From Lachnospiraceae bacterium (GTDB lineage: Bacteria; Bacillota; Clostridia; Lachnospirales; Lachnospiraceae): a DNA stretch of 64,000 bases. Location of the stretch: positions 1-64,000 of the forward strand of contig JAFRSU010000043.1 of the NCBI GenBank assembly GCA_017427415.1. The letters are read 5' to 3'. How positions within the stretch are numbered: the stretch's first letter is position 1; each line of letters begins with the position of its first letter. The position numbers were made by a program, and so were the translations under genes. Shown here in pieces: positions 16,844-25,828 of the stretch. Below the pieces are notes generated by a model, which saw nothing but the letters and a program-made list of their open reading frames with translations, searched no databases and had not been told where the DNA came from.

Positions 16844-17542
16844 ATGTTTATTAATTTAAAGAATGCAAAAAAGTACTACGGAAAAGGAGAAAGTGAAGTG
16901 AGAGCTCTGGACGGAGCATCACTCGAGCTTGAAGAAGGCGGAGTATATGTAATTTTAGGTCCGTCAGGCAGCGGTAAATCCACACTCTTAAATATGCTGG
17001 GCGGCCTTGACAGCCTTGATGACGGTGTATTGGAGATAGGCGGTGCCAAGGTTTCGGGTATGAAAGATAAGGAGCTTGTGGAATACAGAAGGTCCGATGT
17101 AGGCTTCGTATTCCAGTTTTATAATCTTATCCCTGATCTGACTGTAAAAGAAAATATCCAGGTAGTATCAGATATAACCGATAAATCACTGAGTATAGAT
17201 GAAGTAATGGAAGCTGTAGATATTAAGAAATATGAAAACCATTTTCCGTCGGAACTCTCAGGAGGTCAGCAGCAACGTGTAAGTATCGCCAGGGCGCTTA
17301 TCAAGAACCCTAAGATACTTCTATGTGATGAGCTGACAGGCGCATTGGACAGTAAGTCAGCAAGACTTGTTTTAAAATTTATCGAGGAAGTAAATAAAAA
17401 GTTCCATACAACAATCATCATTATAACCCATAATGAGGCTATTGCCGGCATGGCGGACCGTATTATCCGTATTAAGGACGGGCAGGTTTCATCAAATAAA
17501 GAGAATCCCCAAAAAATGAAAGCTGATGAATTATCTCTCTGA
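16844..17542 (+). CDS. ABC transporter ATPase, MacB/LolD type (module 2)
   Basis: A 232-residue paralogue of the ATPase at 12931, of equal length, with Walker [10 protein letters not shown], signature L-S-G-G-Q-Q-Q-R and the same unusual Walker B end [10 protein letters not shown]. It serves the permease that follows. Unlike module 1 the two genes do not overlap: a short dispersed repeat (17542-17569) sits between them. A weak copy of the GTTAGC palindrome lies upstream. Confidence 0.9.
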   Translation: MFINLKNAKKYYGKGESEVRALDGASLELEEGGVYVILGPSGSGKSTLLNMLGGLDSLDDGVLEIGGAKVSGMKDKELVEYRRSDVGFVFQFYNLIPDLTVKENIQVVSDITDKSLSIDEVMEAVDIKKYENHFPSELSGGQQQRVSIARALIKNPKILLCDELTGALDSKSARLVLKFIEEVNKKFHTTIIIITHNEAIAGMADRIIRIKDGQVSSNKENPQKMKADELSL

Positions 17543-17569
17543 GATCCTTCGCACAAGCTCAGGATGACA
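17542..17569. repeat. short dispersed repeat, AGATYCTTCGC...GCTCAGRATGACA type
   Basis: AGATCCTTCGC and GCTCAGGATGACA occur here, immediately after the ATPase stop, and in variant form at 22154-22181. The arms AGATCCT/AGGAT are partly complementary. It appears to be an insertion that separated two genes that overlap in the paralogous module. Confidence 0.5.
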
Positions 17570-17591
17570 AAAGGAAAGAGGAAATATTGAA

Positions 17592-19880
17592 ATGACACTT
17601 AATAAAAGATATACAAGAAATTTTAAAAATAATATTTCATTTTATATCTGTGTATGTATCTTGACGATACTGGTTGTAATCCTGTATCTCGATTTTGATG
17701 CTGCAGCAGTTAAGATGAACGATTCCCTGGATATATTCCGTGAAAGATTTTGTGTTGAGGATGCGCAGTTTTCTGTATTAAACGAAATAGACGACGAGGA
17801 AATAAAGAGATTAGAAGAAAAGTATGACATTTTACTTGAAAAGCAGCGTTATATTGATTATATAATAGAAGATGGAAATTATGAATTAAGAATTCTCAGT
17901 GTACCCAAAAAAATAAATCTTTATGTTCTAAGCACCGGAGATGTTGAGAAAGATGCACCGTGTATATCGGTTGAAAAAGGAAAAATCCTCTTAAACGAAG
18001 GCTTGGCTACGGGTAATGAAATTAAAGATGGGGATATAATAAGGGTTGATGATAATGAATTTGAATTCATATCATCCTTTGAAAGACCTGATTATCTTTT
18101 TCCTATAAAAGAGGTAACCGATACCTATGCCCTAAAAGCTGAATTCGGAGTAGGTCTTGTAAGCGATGAAGACTTTGAAAGACTTGCAGATAAGGCAAAA
18201 GAATCAAATAAGCTAAAAGAATACTATGTTATAAAATATAACTCGGATAATAAAAACGAAGTCCGAAAAGAGATAAACGATAAGTTCCATATGCTTTCCT
18301 ATCTCAAGGCGGACACTAATACACGTGTAGGTACTCCTAAAAGAGAGATTACACAGACATCCAATCTGATGAATGTGGCAATAATTGTGCTGGTAATATT
18401 TATATCTGTAATAATAGCTGCAGTTATCGGACGAAGGATCAAGGGTGACAGAAGGCAGATAGGAATACTTATCGCCTTAGGATACAAAAAGAAAGCACTT
18501 TCAAGACATTATGCCGTATATGGTTTGGTATCTGGTTTGGCAGGTACTTTGCTTGGAGTAATACTTGCATTTATACTTTCGGATAAACTGATCGGTTTTT
18601 TGTTTTTTAAGATTGAACCGATACCTACAGGGTACAATATTTCATTGGTAAATGTCGTTTTATCCGTTTTGTTCCCTACGTTTGTGTATACTTTTTCAGT
18701 GTACAGATCAGCAAGAAAAGTGATGAAGAGTGATGTCATTACTATGATCTCGGGCAGGAGTGGCAGGAAGGGTACGTCAAAACTGCGTATGGAGAAGAGC
18801 TCTTTAAAGGCTTCTACAAAGTATAAGCTCCGTCAGATTATCGGAAAACCCGGCAGAAGCATAATAGTTGTTTTAGGACTGGGTATAGGCGGTATGCTAT
18901 ATTCATTCTGCCTTACAGCTATCGACTCTATGGACAGTTATGTTAAACACACCGTGGATCAGATAGGTACTTTCAATTATGAATACTTTCTAAAGAATCC
19001 GGAACTCGGAAAGCCCAATGATGGAAATGCAATATTAGGTGTCAGTTACGAAGTAAAGGGACGTGAGGATATCATGATGCTGCTGGGTATCGATAGTCCT
19101 GATATGATAAACTTTACTGACCCTGACGGTAACAAACTTGATTTTGAAAAAGATAGATTCTATATAACCTCAATGGCCAGTCTTGCATTTGATAAGGAAA
19201 AAGGGGATACTATAACTATAGTTGATCCTATAACACTAGATGAATACAGCATAACGGTCACGGATATAGTAAAAAATGATTCTCAGGCAGCAATTTACTG
19301 TTTCAGGGAAAATGCTGCAGAGATACTTGGATTTGATACCGGTCTTACCGGCGGCGAATTGCCATATAATGTTATAATGTCTGAAAAGGCTCTTGATATA
19401 GATGAAGCTAAACTTATGAAAACTATATCTAAGCAGTCTCTTGCCGATCAGATAAACGAAGTAAAGATAGGCATGGAAAATGTGACCGGAGCTATCGATG
19501 TATTTGCTATAATTATTTGTGTTGCAGTTGTTTATATGATGGTAAATGTTTTGATAACCGAGTCAACACCGTCAGTATCAATGCTTAAAGTATTGGGATA
19601 CAGAAACAAAGAAATCAATTCAATAGTATTGAATGTATATCATCTGCTGGTGCCTATTGCTCTGGTCTTAAGTTTGCTGTTGGGCTTTTTCAGTGTAAAA
19701 GCTGTTTTTGCCATCAATGTATCAGAATACAAGACTTATCTTGAGACATTGATATATCCGTTATCGATATTAAAAATGTCTGTTCTGATTATAGCCAGCT
19801 ATGTATTATCTCTGTTTTTACTGAGGGGAAAAGCTGGAAAGGTTGACCTGGTCGAAAGCTTAAAAGATAATCGTGAATAA
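17592..19880 (+). CDS. FtsX-family ABC permease (module 2)
   Basis: A 762-residue paralogue of the permease at 13626 with the same order: N-terminal helix (FYICVCILTILVVILYLDF), extracytoplasmic domain, FtsX helices with I-G-I-L-I-A-L-G-Y-K, then a second unit beginning G-K-P-G-R-S-I-I-V-V-L-G and ending M-L-K-V-L-G-Y-R-N-K-E-I. Sequence similarity to module 1 is clear but not close, so the two modules are old duplicates that may have different substrates. AAAGAGGAAAT precedes the ATG. Confidence 0.88.
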   Translation: MTLNKRYTRNFKNNISFYICVCILTILVVILYLDFDAAAVKMNDSLDIFRERFCVEDAQFSVLNEIDDEEIKRLEEKYDILLEKQRYIDYIIEDGNYELRILSVPKKINLYVLSTGDVEKDAPCISVEKGKILLNEGLATGNEIKDGDIIRVDDNEFEFISSFERPDYLFPIKEVTDTYALKAEFGVGLVSDEDFERLADKAKESNKLKEYYVIKYNSDNKNEVRKEINDKFHMLSYLKADTNTRVGTPKREITQTSNLMNVAIIVLVIFISVIIAAVIGRRIKGDRRQIGILIALGYKKKALSRHYAVYGLVSGLAGTLLGVILAFILSDKLIGFLFFKIEPIPTGYNISLVNVVLSVLFPTFVYTFSVYRSARKVMKSDVITMISGRSGRKGTSKLRMEKSSLKASTKYKLRQIIGKPGRSIIVVLGLGIGGMLYSFCLTAIDSMDSYVKHTVDQIGTFNYEYFLKNPELGKPNDGNAILGVSYEVKGREDIMMLLGIDSPDMINFTDPDGNKLDFEKDRFYITSMASLAFDKEKGDTITIVDPITLDEYSITVTDIVKNDSQAAIYCFRENAAEILGFDTGLTGGELPYNVIMSEKALDIDEAKLMKTISKQSLADQINEVKIGMENVTGAIDVFAIIICVAVVYMMVNVLITESTPSVSMLKVLGYRNKEINSIVLNVYHLLVPIALVLSLLLGFFSVKAVFAINVSEYKTYLETLIYPLSILKMSVLIIASYVLSLFLLRGKAGKVDLVESLKDNRE

Positions 19881-19913
19881 AAAGCGAAGGATCTTAATTT
19901 ATAGGAGGCAGAT

Positions 19914-21005
19914 TTGAAAAATAGTAAGATTACTGATACCACTCATAACAAAGATTTCAAAATGGAAGAATTACTTGAACAGCTGAGTGCAGTTCCGTGG
20001 ATAAAGGATTATATAGAATGTGTGCCACCGGAGTTCTTGGAAATGATTTTTGGCGCAGCAGGTATTAGTGTCAGAGCAATAAATGGTACTGTAATAGAGG
20101 CGGAGTTTAAGAATCCGGGTGGTGTAGCAGAAAAAAGCTGGAAATATTATGTATCAGAACCATATCCCGGCATCAGAGTGATGAGCGGTAACATCACGGG
20201 GCTTGTTAAACTTATTGGCATAGGTAAAAAAATGCCTGAAGGTGAGACATCAGTCATCCATTATTGTGTAAAGGGAAGATGTGAGATCCTCACAAAAGAC
20301 GGAATGTATGCATTTATGGAGCCCGGCGTGTTGTGCCTCGAAAGTCATAAGCATAAAGAAAAAAATTTTAATTTTTTTGGCGAAAACTATGAAGGTGTAG
20401 AGATAGGTTTTGATCTTGATAAGTTTGATGAAGACCAGATTAATTACTTGCAGAGCTTGGGTGTTGATATTATGGAACTCAAGGAACGATATGAGAGAGA
20501 TGCCGATTATTATATTGGAAATGTTACAGAGTTGCTAAAAGCTTCTATAATGGAGCTTGACGGATTAATGAAGAATGATTCGGTGGATAATCTCACAATA
20601 TTTTTGTCTGCACTAAGGATTATTAACCAGATAAAAACCGGAAATGTTCAAACAGATACAAATAAGTTTTACCTGACTAAGGGGCAGAGAAAGATTGTAT
20701 CTGAGGTACATGATCAGCTCGTTAGTTCGCCAGATACCGATGTAACCGTAGAAGCACTGGCAAAAAAGTACGGTATCAGTCCCATATCATTGAATAAATA
20801 CTTTTCAATAATGTATGGCGATACCGTACATAAATATTTGCAGAGTTATCGTATGGATTATGCGGCTAAGCTTCTCGCAGATACCTATAAGAGTATTGCT
20901 GACATTGCACTTGATGTCGGATACGAAAACCAGGGGAAATTTGCTACTCTGTTTAAGCGGATTTTCGGGATGTCTCCTCTTGAGTACAGGAGATGTAAAA
21001 AATAA
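19914..21005 (+). CDS. AraC-family regulator, PchR-like layout
   Basis: A 363-residue regulator beginning at a TTG with AGGAGG at a proper distance. Residues about 1-240 are a poorly conserved sensor region. The C-terminal 100 residues are an AraC double helix-turn-helix (L-A-K-K-Y-G-I-S-P-I-S-L-N-K-Y-F, then I-A-D-I-A-L-D-V-G-Y-E-N-Q-G-K-F and F-K-R-I-F-G-M-S-P-L-E-Y). The long N-terminal domain and length resemble PchR-type regulators that sense ferric siderophores; that is a resemblance of layout, not a demonstrated function. It follows module 2 by 33 bases and is probably its last gene. Confidence 0.8.
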   Translation: MKNSKITDTTHNKDFKMEELLEQLSAVPWIKDYIECVPPEFLEMIFGAAGISVRAINGTVIEAEFKNPGGVAEKSWKYYVSEPYPGIRVMSGNITGLVKLIGIGKKMPEGETSVIHYCVKGRCEILTKDGMYAFMEPGVLCLESHKHKEKNFNFFGENYEGVEIGFDLDKFDEDQINYLQSLGVDIMELKERYERDADYYIGNVTELLKASIMELDGLMKNDSVDNLTIFLSALRIINQIKTGNVQTDTNKFYLTKGQRKIVSEVHDQLVSSPDTDVTVEALAKKYGISPISLNKYFSIMYGDTVHKYLQSYRMDYAAKLLADTYKSIADIALDVGYENQGKFATLFKRIFGMSPLEYRRCKK

Positions 21006-21007
21006 GC

Positions 21008-22126
21008 TTATTTACCCCATACTTCTTCGGCAATCTCTTTAACGAGCTTGAGTTTTGCCCATTGTTCTTCTTCTGTAAGTTTGTTACCGATCTCACAGGA
21101 AGCAAATCCGCACTGGGGACTTAAGTAGAGTCTGTCAAGCGGGACATACTTAGCTGCCTCATGAATCCTGGCAATGACAGTTTCCTTGTCTTCCAAAACA
21201 GGGGACTTGGTAGTTATAAGTCCGAGGACAACCTTCTTGTCTGCAGATACTTTTGCAAGAGGCGCAAATCCGCCGGATCTTTCATCATCATACTCAAGGA
21301 AGAGTGCATTAACATTCTCCTTGGCAAATACATAATCAGCTACGCTGTCATAAGGACCGCTTGTAAAGAATGTTGAATGATAATTGCCTCTGCAGATATG
21401 AGAATTTATGATCATATCTGCAGGCTTTCCTTCGAGGGACAGGTTGTTGACTTTAAGAAGCTGTGCTTTTACTTCCTCGAGATCCAGACCGAGTGCCTTA
21501 TATCTCTGTTTTGCTGCATCACCTACAAGTGCTCCCCATGTACAGTCATCTAACTGGAGGTTACGGCAGCCTGCATCGTAAAACTGCTTGATCACATCCT
21601 GATAAGCTTTTCCGATATCCTCTAACAGTTCTTCGTTTGTAGCATAGAACTTTCTGGTATTAGGCAGATTACCGGGTACCACCATCTGCTGAAAAAGCTG
21701 TGCGGGTGCAGGGATAGTGTACTTGGCTACGGTGTTTTCATCTTCAAACTGTTTTAAGAATTTGAAGTATTCTACAAAAGGATGTGCCTTTGCTTTGATC
21801 TTTCCTACGAGATAGGTGTCATCAAGTACTGCCAGTTCATCATGGAAAGGAACGCCCCTGCCCGTTGCTTCGTGGTCTACGCCTTCGAATCCCCACATAA
21901 AATCAAGATGCCAGAAGGTTCTCCTGAACTCTCCATCGGTGATAACATGGTATCCGAGTTCTTTCTGCTTTTTAACTACTTTTGTGATTTCTTCATTGAT
22001 GACCTTGTCAAGTTCTTCCTGGCTGATCTTTCCGTCTTTAAATGCTGCCTTAGCATCCTTTAAGGTCTGCGGTCTTAAGAAACTTCCTACAAAATCATAA
22101 CGAAACGGTGTCTGTAATGTACTCAT
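21008..22126 (-). CDS. MetE-like cobalamin-independent methyltransferase (YxjG/YxjH type)
   Basis: A 372-residue protein of the UROD/MetE C-terminal barrel family. The Zn-site residues are visible as S-H-I-C-R-G-N (His and Cys) and S-P-Q-C-G-F-A-S (second Cys), with an early D-G-E-F-R-R-T. The length matches the short B. subtilis YxjG/YxjH proteins, which lack the N-terminal half of MetE and probably transfer methyl groups to homocysteine or a related thiol. It converges with the AraC gene, only 2 bases separating the two stops. AAGGAGAAA precedes its start. It is divergent from a LysR gene. Confidence 0.85.
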   Translation of the reverse strand: MSTLQTPFRYDFVGSFLRPQTLKDAKAAFKDGKISQEELDKVINEEITKVVKKQKELGYHVITDGEFRRTFWHLDFMWGFEGVDHEATGRGVPFHDELAVLDDTYLVGKIKAKAHPFVEYFKFLKQFEDENTVAKYTIPAPAQLFQQMVVPGNLPNTRKFYATNEELLEDIGKAYQDVIKQFYDAGCRNLQLDDCTWGALVGDAAKQRYKALGLDLEEVKAQLLKVNNLSLEGKPADMIINSHICRGNYHSTFFTSGPYDSVADYVFAKENVNALFLEYDDERSGGFAPLAKVSADKKVVLGLITTKSPVLEDKETVIARIHEAAKYVPLDRLYLSPQCGFASCEIGNKLTEEEQWAKLKLVKEIAEEVWGK

Positions 22127-22153
22127 ACTTTTTTCTCCTTGCTTCTATAGATT

Positions 22154-22181
22154 AAGATTCTTCGCTACGCTCAGAATGACA
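22154..22181. repeat. short dispersed repeat, second copy
   Basis: AAGATTCTTCGC and GCTCAGAATGACA match the copy at 17542-17569 with compensating changes (CCT/AGG there, TCT/AGA here). A 12-base half copy in inverse orientation may lie at 19884-19895. Confidence 0.5.
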
Positions 22182-22337
22182 TAACTTTTCTGATAAATGC
22201 GATTTCTTGAATATCTTGGTGTGCATTATAAACCTATAATATCAGTAGGTAAAATATATTTTTTTTTAAACTTACAATAGATTTTTTCTATGGGATATGA
22301 TATTATTATGTCAAATTCTATATTTGGAGACAGGAGT

Positions 22338-23234
22338 ATGACATTAAAACAACTTCAATATGCGGTAACAGTAGCGGAAACGGGAAATATGACGGAGGCT
22401 GCAGGGAAGCTTTTTATAGCCCAGCCTTCTCTGACATCAGCAATACATGAACTTGAAAAGGAATACGGGATAACGCTGTTCTTCCGCTCCAACAAAGGGA
22501 TAGAGCTGACGCCGGAAGGAGATGAGTTTTTAGGGTATGCGAGACAGGTACTCGAACAGGCAAATCTGATAAATGAGAGATATACCGGGAAAAGTACCGG
22601 AAAGCAGAGATTCTGTGTTTCATCACAGCATTATTCTTTTGCGGTAGAAGCTTTTGTGCGGCTCCTAAGAGAGCATGGGGGTGATAAATATGAATTTCAT
22701 ATGCGCGAAACACAGACGTATGACATCATTGATGATGTGGCACATCTGCGCAGTGAAATCGGGATACTGTATCTGAACAGCTTTAATGAAACCATAATAA
22801 GGAAGACACTCAAGGATAATGGGCTTACATTTGCTACTCTGTTTAAGGCAAAGCCGCATGTATTTATTGGCAAGGAAAATCCTTTAGCCGGGAAGAGGAG
22901 GATTACACTTGATGATCTGAAACCATATCCCCGACTTTCTTATGAGCAGGGAAGCCACAATTCATTTTATTTTTCGGAAGAAATACTCAGCACCATGGAT
23001 TGTGATAAGGAATTGGTGGTATGTGACCGTGCGACTCTGTTTAACATGCTGATAGGGCTGAACGGCTATACCATATGCAGCGGCGTGATAAGTGAAGAAC
23101 TTAACGGACCGAATATCATAGCTAAGCCTCTGGAAGTTAATGATTATATGGAGATAGGATACATACTTCCGGGGAGTCTGCATCCATCGCAGATGACGTT
23201 AAATTATATTGAAATTCTTAAGAGTCTGGTCTGA
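22338..23234 (+). CDS. LysR-family transcriptional regulator
   Basis: A 298-residue regulator. The N-terminal winged helix reads MTLKQLQYAVTVAETGN, then E-A-A-G-K-L-F-I-A-Q-P-S-L-T-S-A-I-H-E-L-E, followed by a LysR effector domain of ordinary length. I use ATG 22338, 9 bases after GGAG; an upstream ATG at 22290 is possible but lacks a clear site. It is divergent from the MetE-like gene, which it probably regulates. The gap holds a weak dyad ACCTA-N9-TAGGT at 22232-22250 that may be its site. Confidence 0.85.
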   Translation: MTLKQLQYAVTVAETGNMTEAAGKLFIAQPSLTSAIHELEKEYGITLFFRSNKGIELTPEGDEFLGYARQVLEQANLINERYTGKSTGKQRFCVSSQHYSFAVEAFVRLLREHGGDKYEFHMRETQTYDIIDDVAHLRSEIGILYLNSFNETIIRKTLKDNGLTFATLFKAKPHVFIGKENPLAGKRRITLDDLKPYPRLSYEQGSHNSFYFSEEILSTMDCDKELVVCDRATLFNMLIGLNGYTICSGVISEELNGPNIIAKPLEVNDYMEIGYILPGSLHPSQMTLNYIEILKSLV

Positions 23235-23254
23235 AAAAATATATAAAAAAGTTG

Positions 23255-23308
23255 TTGACAAAATAAAGAGAACAGTGTACACTAAAACACGTTGGAGAAC
23301 ACTGTTCT
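23255..23308 (+). promoter_or_regulatory. promoter and operator of TetR module A, overlapping a terminator
   Basis: TTGACA (23255-23260) and TACACT (23278-23283) are 17 bases apart. The perfect 10-bp palindrome AGTGTACACT (23274-23283) covers the -10, fitting autorepression by the TetR protein encoded at 23363. The larger pair AGAACAGTGT (23268-23277) and ACACTGTTCT (23299-23308), followed by T residues, would also act as terminator for the LysR gene. Confidence 0.65.
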
Positions 23309-23362
23309 TTTTATATAACCGGAAATTAACATAATCGTGCGTTTTGTACACAGGAGGAGAGT

Positions 23363-23977
23363 ATGCCGAGAGATAAGACAGAAAGCCATGAAAGGCTGCT
23401 GGAGGCGGCAAAGAATGAATTTATGGAGTATGGATTCACAGACGCCTCGATGCGAAGGATAGCAGAAAATGCCGGTATAACGGTATCAGGAATATATAAG
23501 CATTTTAAGGACAAGGAAGAGATGTTCGCAGCACTCGTACAGGATGATCTGGAATATCTGATGACACAGTATAACAGCTTCCAAAATGACGAATATGAAG
23601 ATGCTGAGGTCGTTCCTTCGGATGAACTTTGGGAGAATTCCAATGAGGTGGAATGGATCATAGATTATATATATGAGCATTATGATACTTTTAAGCTCAT
23701 AATATGTAAATCCCAGGGTACCAGGTATGAAAATTTTGCCGAAGAGATCATAGAAGAGGAAGTAAAGGCTACATATAAGTTCTTTGAGATTCTTAATAAA
23801 AGAGGTCTTGTAGCAAAAAAAATACCTAAAAGAGAAATACATCTTCTTGTAACCTGCAGTGTAAATGCTATATTTGAAACTGTAATCCATGATTTTACCA
23901 AGGCGGAAGCTAAAGCATATTCAAAGAACATGGACAAGTTCTTTAAAGGCGGCTGGAAGAGTCTGATGGGGCTATAA
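23363..23977 (+). CDS. TetR-family regulator (module A)
   Basis: A 204-residue regulator opening MPRDKTESHERLLEAAKNEF, with a helix-turn-helix A-S-M-R-R-I-A-E-N-A-G-I-T-V-S-G-I-Y-K-H-F and a C-terminal domain seen in clostridial TetR proteins next to ABC exporters. It is paralogous to the regulator at 27717, sharing the opening M-P-R-D-K-T-x-S-H and the end [FM]-x-x-G-W-[KY]-x-L-M-G. AGGAGG precedes the ATG. It has its own promoter and terminator, so the ABC pair downstream is transcribed separately. Confidence 0.88.
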   Translation: MPRDKTESHERLLEAAKNEFMEYGFTDASMRRIAENAGITVSGIYKHFKDKEEMFAALVQDDLEYLMTQYNSFQNDEYEDAEVVPSDELWENSNEVEWIIDYIYEHYDTFKLIICKSQGTRYENFAEEIIEEEVKATYKFFEILNKRGLVAKKIPKREIHLLVTCSVNAIFETVIHDFTKAEAKAYSKNMDKFFKGGWKSLMGL

Positions 23978-23995
23978 AGTTTATGGGATATTAAC

Positions 23996-24031
23996 GCCTT
24001 CTTGGAGAAACTTAAAAAGAAGGCGGTTTTT
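23996..24031 (+). terminator. rho-independent terminator after the TetR gene (module A)
   Basis: GCCTTCTT (23996-24003) pairs with AAGAAGGC (24017-24024), followed shortly by a T tract (24027-24031). Confidence 0.8.
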
Positions 24032-24042
24032 ATCGGATAAAG

Positions 24043-24058
24043 GTTAGCAGAAGCTAAC
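24043..24058. promoter_or_regulatory. palindromic operator site 4 (GTTAGC-N4-GCTAAC)
   Basis: GTTAGCAGAAGCTAAC, extended to 7-bp arms (GGTTAGC/GCTAACC, 24042-24059). It lies 27 bases before the TTG start of the module A ABC pair, just after a terminator, and must be part of that operon's promoter region. Confidence 0.6.
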
Positions 24059-24085
24059 CAAATGATCTATAGGAGGTATATTTAC

Positions 24086-25828
24086 TTGAAAGAAAAAAAG
24101 CCAAATCCCATGGCGAGAATCTGGGAGATTGCAAAACCTGAGCACGGGAAATTGCTGTTATCGGTTATTTTAGCTGTTCTTGGTGTAGTATCAGGTATCG
24201 TTCCTTTTGTTTCAGCGGCAAAGGTCATTTCGGGAATGATATCCGGAAACAAGGAGTGGAGTTATTATCTTGTATATATTGTTGCAGCCTTTTTAGGATT
24301 TGCTTTGAAGAGTCTTTTTTATGCGATGGGGCTGAGTTTCAGTCATAAGGCAGCATTTGCTCTGCTGGGAGAGATACGTAAGCAGATTTTTGCCAAACTT
24401 CCCAGAATGCCTCTCGGGACTATCATCGATACTTCAAGCGGTACACTAAAGCAGATAATTGTTGATGAGGTGGAACGTATGGAGCGCCCCATAGCACATA
24501 TGATCCCGGAGCTTACTTCTAATATAATCGGGGCCTTGGCTGTCTGGATATATATGATGGTCGTTGACTGGAGGATGGGACTTATATGTCTGATATCGGT
24601 ACCGGTCGGTATGATGTTTTTCGGCTTTATAGCCGCCAGTTATTCTGCGGATTACAAAAGGTCTGTAGAGATTACTCAGGATATGAATGCAAGTATTGTT
24701 GAATATGTTCACGGTATTGAGGTGATCAAAGCTTACAGTCAGAGTAAATCTTCATTTAGAAAATTCAAAGACAAGGTACTTGCCAATGCGGCATTCTATT
24801 GCTACTGGATGAAAAAAACAGAAGTATGCCAGGCTCTTTGTTATACAATCGCACCCTGCACTTTGATCACGGTATTGCCGATAGGCTGGGCTATGTATAC
24901 TTCAGGCAGCATATCTGCAGATGTTTTCATGACTTCTATCATGCTTTCCATGTGCATAGTCGGACCTATCCTTGCCGCGGTACAGTTTACTGATTCTTCC
25001 GCTAAAGTAGCGACTACCGTAGTCACTGTAGATAAGCTGCTCTCCGGTGAAGAACAGGAGCACTCGGAAACTCCGGTTAAGTTTGCAACACATAATATAG
25101 AGTTTTGTAATGTCAGCTATTCTTATCATGAAGATGAGGAAGTCCTGCATAATGTTAATTTTAAGATTCCGGAGAAGAGCTTTACTGCATTGGTCGGTCC
25201 ATCCGGAAGCGGTAAATCCACGATCGCAAAGCTTGTCGGCGGATTCTGGGATGTGAAGGACGGGGCTGTTAAGATGGACGGAAAAGATTTGAAAGAAATC
25301 CCTCTTGAACAGCTCTATGATCAGGTAGCATATGTATCGCAGGACAACTGGCTGTTTGACGACACGATCATGAATAATATCCGAATGGGAAAGACGTCGG
25401 CTTCTGATGAGAAGGTTAGGGAAGTGGCTTTGGCATCAGGATGTGATGAATTTATAAGGGCACTTCCTCAAGGGTATGATACAAAGGTAGGAAGCGGCGG
25501 AGCACATCTGTCCGGCGGTGAACGTCAGCGTATCGCCATAGCCAGAGCTATGCTTAAAGATGCTCCTGTTGTGATCTTAGATGAAGCAACAGCTTATATC
25601 GATCCGGAAAACGAAGCTGTCATACAGAGAGCACTTACCAAACTGATGAAAGACAAGACAGTGATCATCATTGCTCACAGGCTTTCCACGATCACTAATG
25701 CAGATCAGATCGTGCTGATCAACAACGGCACGGTTGAATGTGCAGGGACTCACAGTGAGCTTCTTGAAAAGAGTGCTCTTTACAGCTCAATGTGGAATGC
25801 ACATATCAGTGAAGGAGGTGCAGCATAA
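24086..25828 (+). CDS. ABC transporter, fused membrane and ATPase domains (module A, first half)
   Basis: A 580-residue half-transporter: six membrane helices in residues about 20-300, then an ATPase with Walker [10 protein letters not shown], signature L-S-G-G-E-R-Q-R and Walker B V-V-I-L-D-E-A-T-A-Y-I-D-P-E-N-E. I use TTG 24086, 9 bases after AGGAGG; an in-frame ATG at 24062 lies upstream of that site. The D-E-A-T-A-x-x-D-P-E-N-E ending recalls the IrtAB/YbtPQ subfamily, exporter-shaped proteins that import siderophores. Its stop overlaps the start of the second half-transporter by one base, so they should form a heterodimer. Import versus export is undecided. Confidence 0.85.
   Translation: MKEKKPNPMARIWEIAKPEHGKLLLSVILAVLGVVSGIVPFVSAAKVISGMISGNKEWSYYLVYIVAAFLGFALKSLFYAMGLSFSHKAAFALLGEIRKQIFAKLPRMPLGTIIDTSSGTLKQIIVDEVERMERPIAHMIPELTSNIIGALAVWIYMMVVDWRMGLICLISVPVGMMFFGFIAASYSADYKRSVEITQDMNASIVEYVHGIEVIKAYSQSKSSFRKFKDKVLANAAFYCYWMKKTEVCQALCYTIAPCTLITVLPIGWAMYTSGSISADVFMTSIMLSMCIVGPILAAVQFTDSSAKVATTVVTVDKLLSGEEQEHSETPVKFATHNIEFCNVSYSYHEDEEVLHNVNFKIPEKSFTALVGPSGSGKSTIAKLVGGFWDVKDGAVKMDGKDLKEIPLEQLYDQVAYVSQDNWLFDDTIMNNIRMGKTSASDEKVREVALASGCDEFIRALPQGYDTKVGSGGAHLSGGERQRIAIARAMLKDAPVVILDEATAYIDPENEAVIQRALTKLMKDKTVIIIAHRLSTITNADQIVLINNGTVECAGTHSELLEKSALYSSMWNAHISEGGAA

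Noticed and set aside
22232..22250. SAM riboswitch or T-box before the MetE-like gene
   Set aside because: The 211-base gap shows only a weak ACCTA/TAGGT dyad and a dispersed repeat, with no riboswitch core or T-box sequence.
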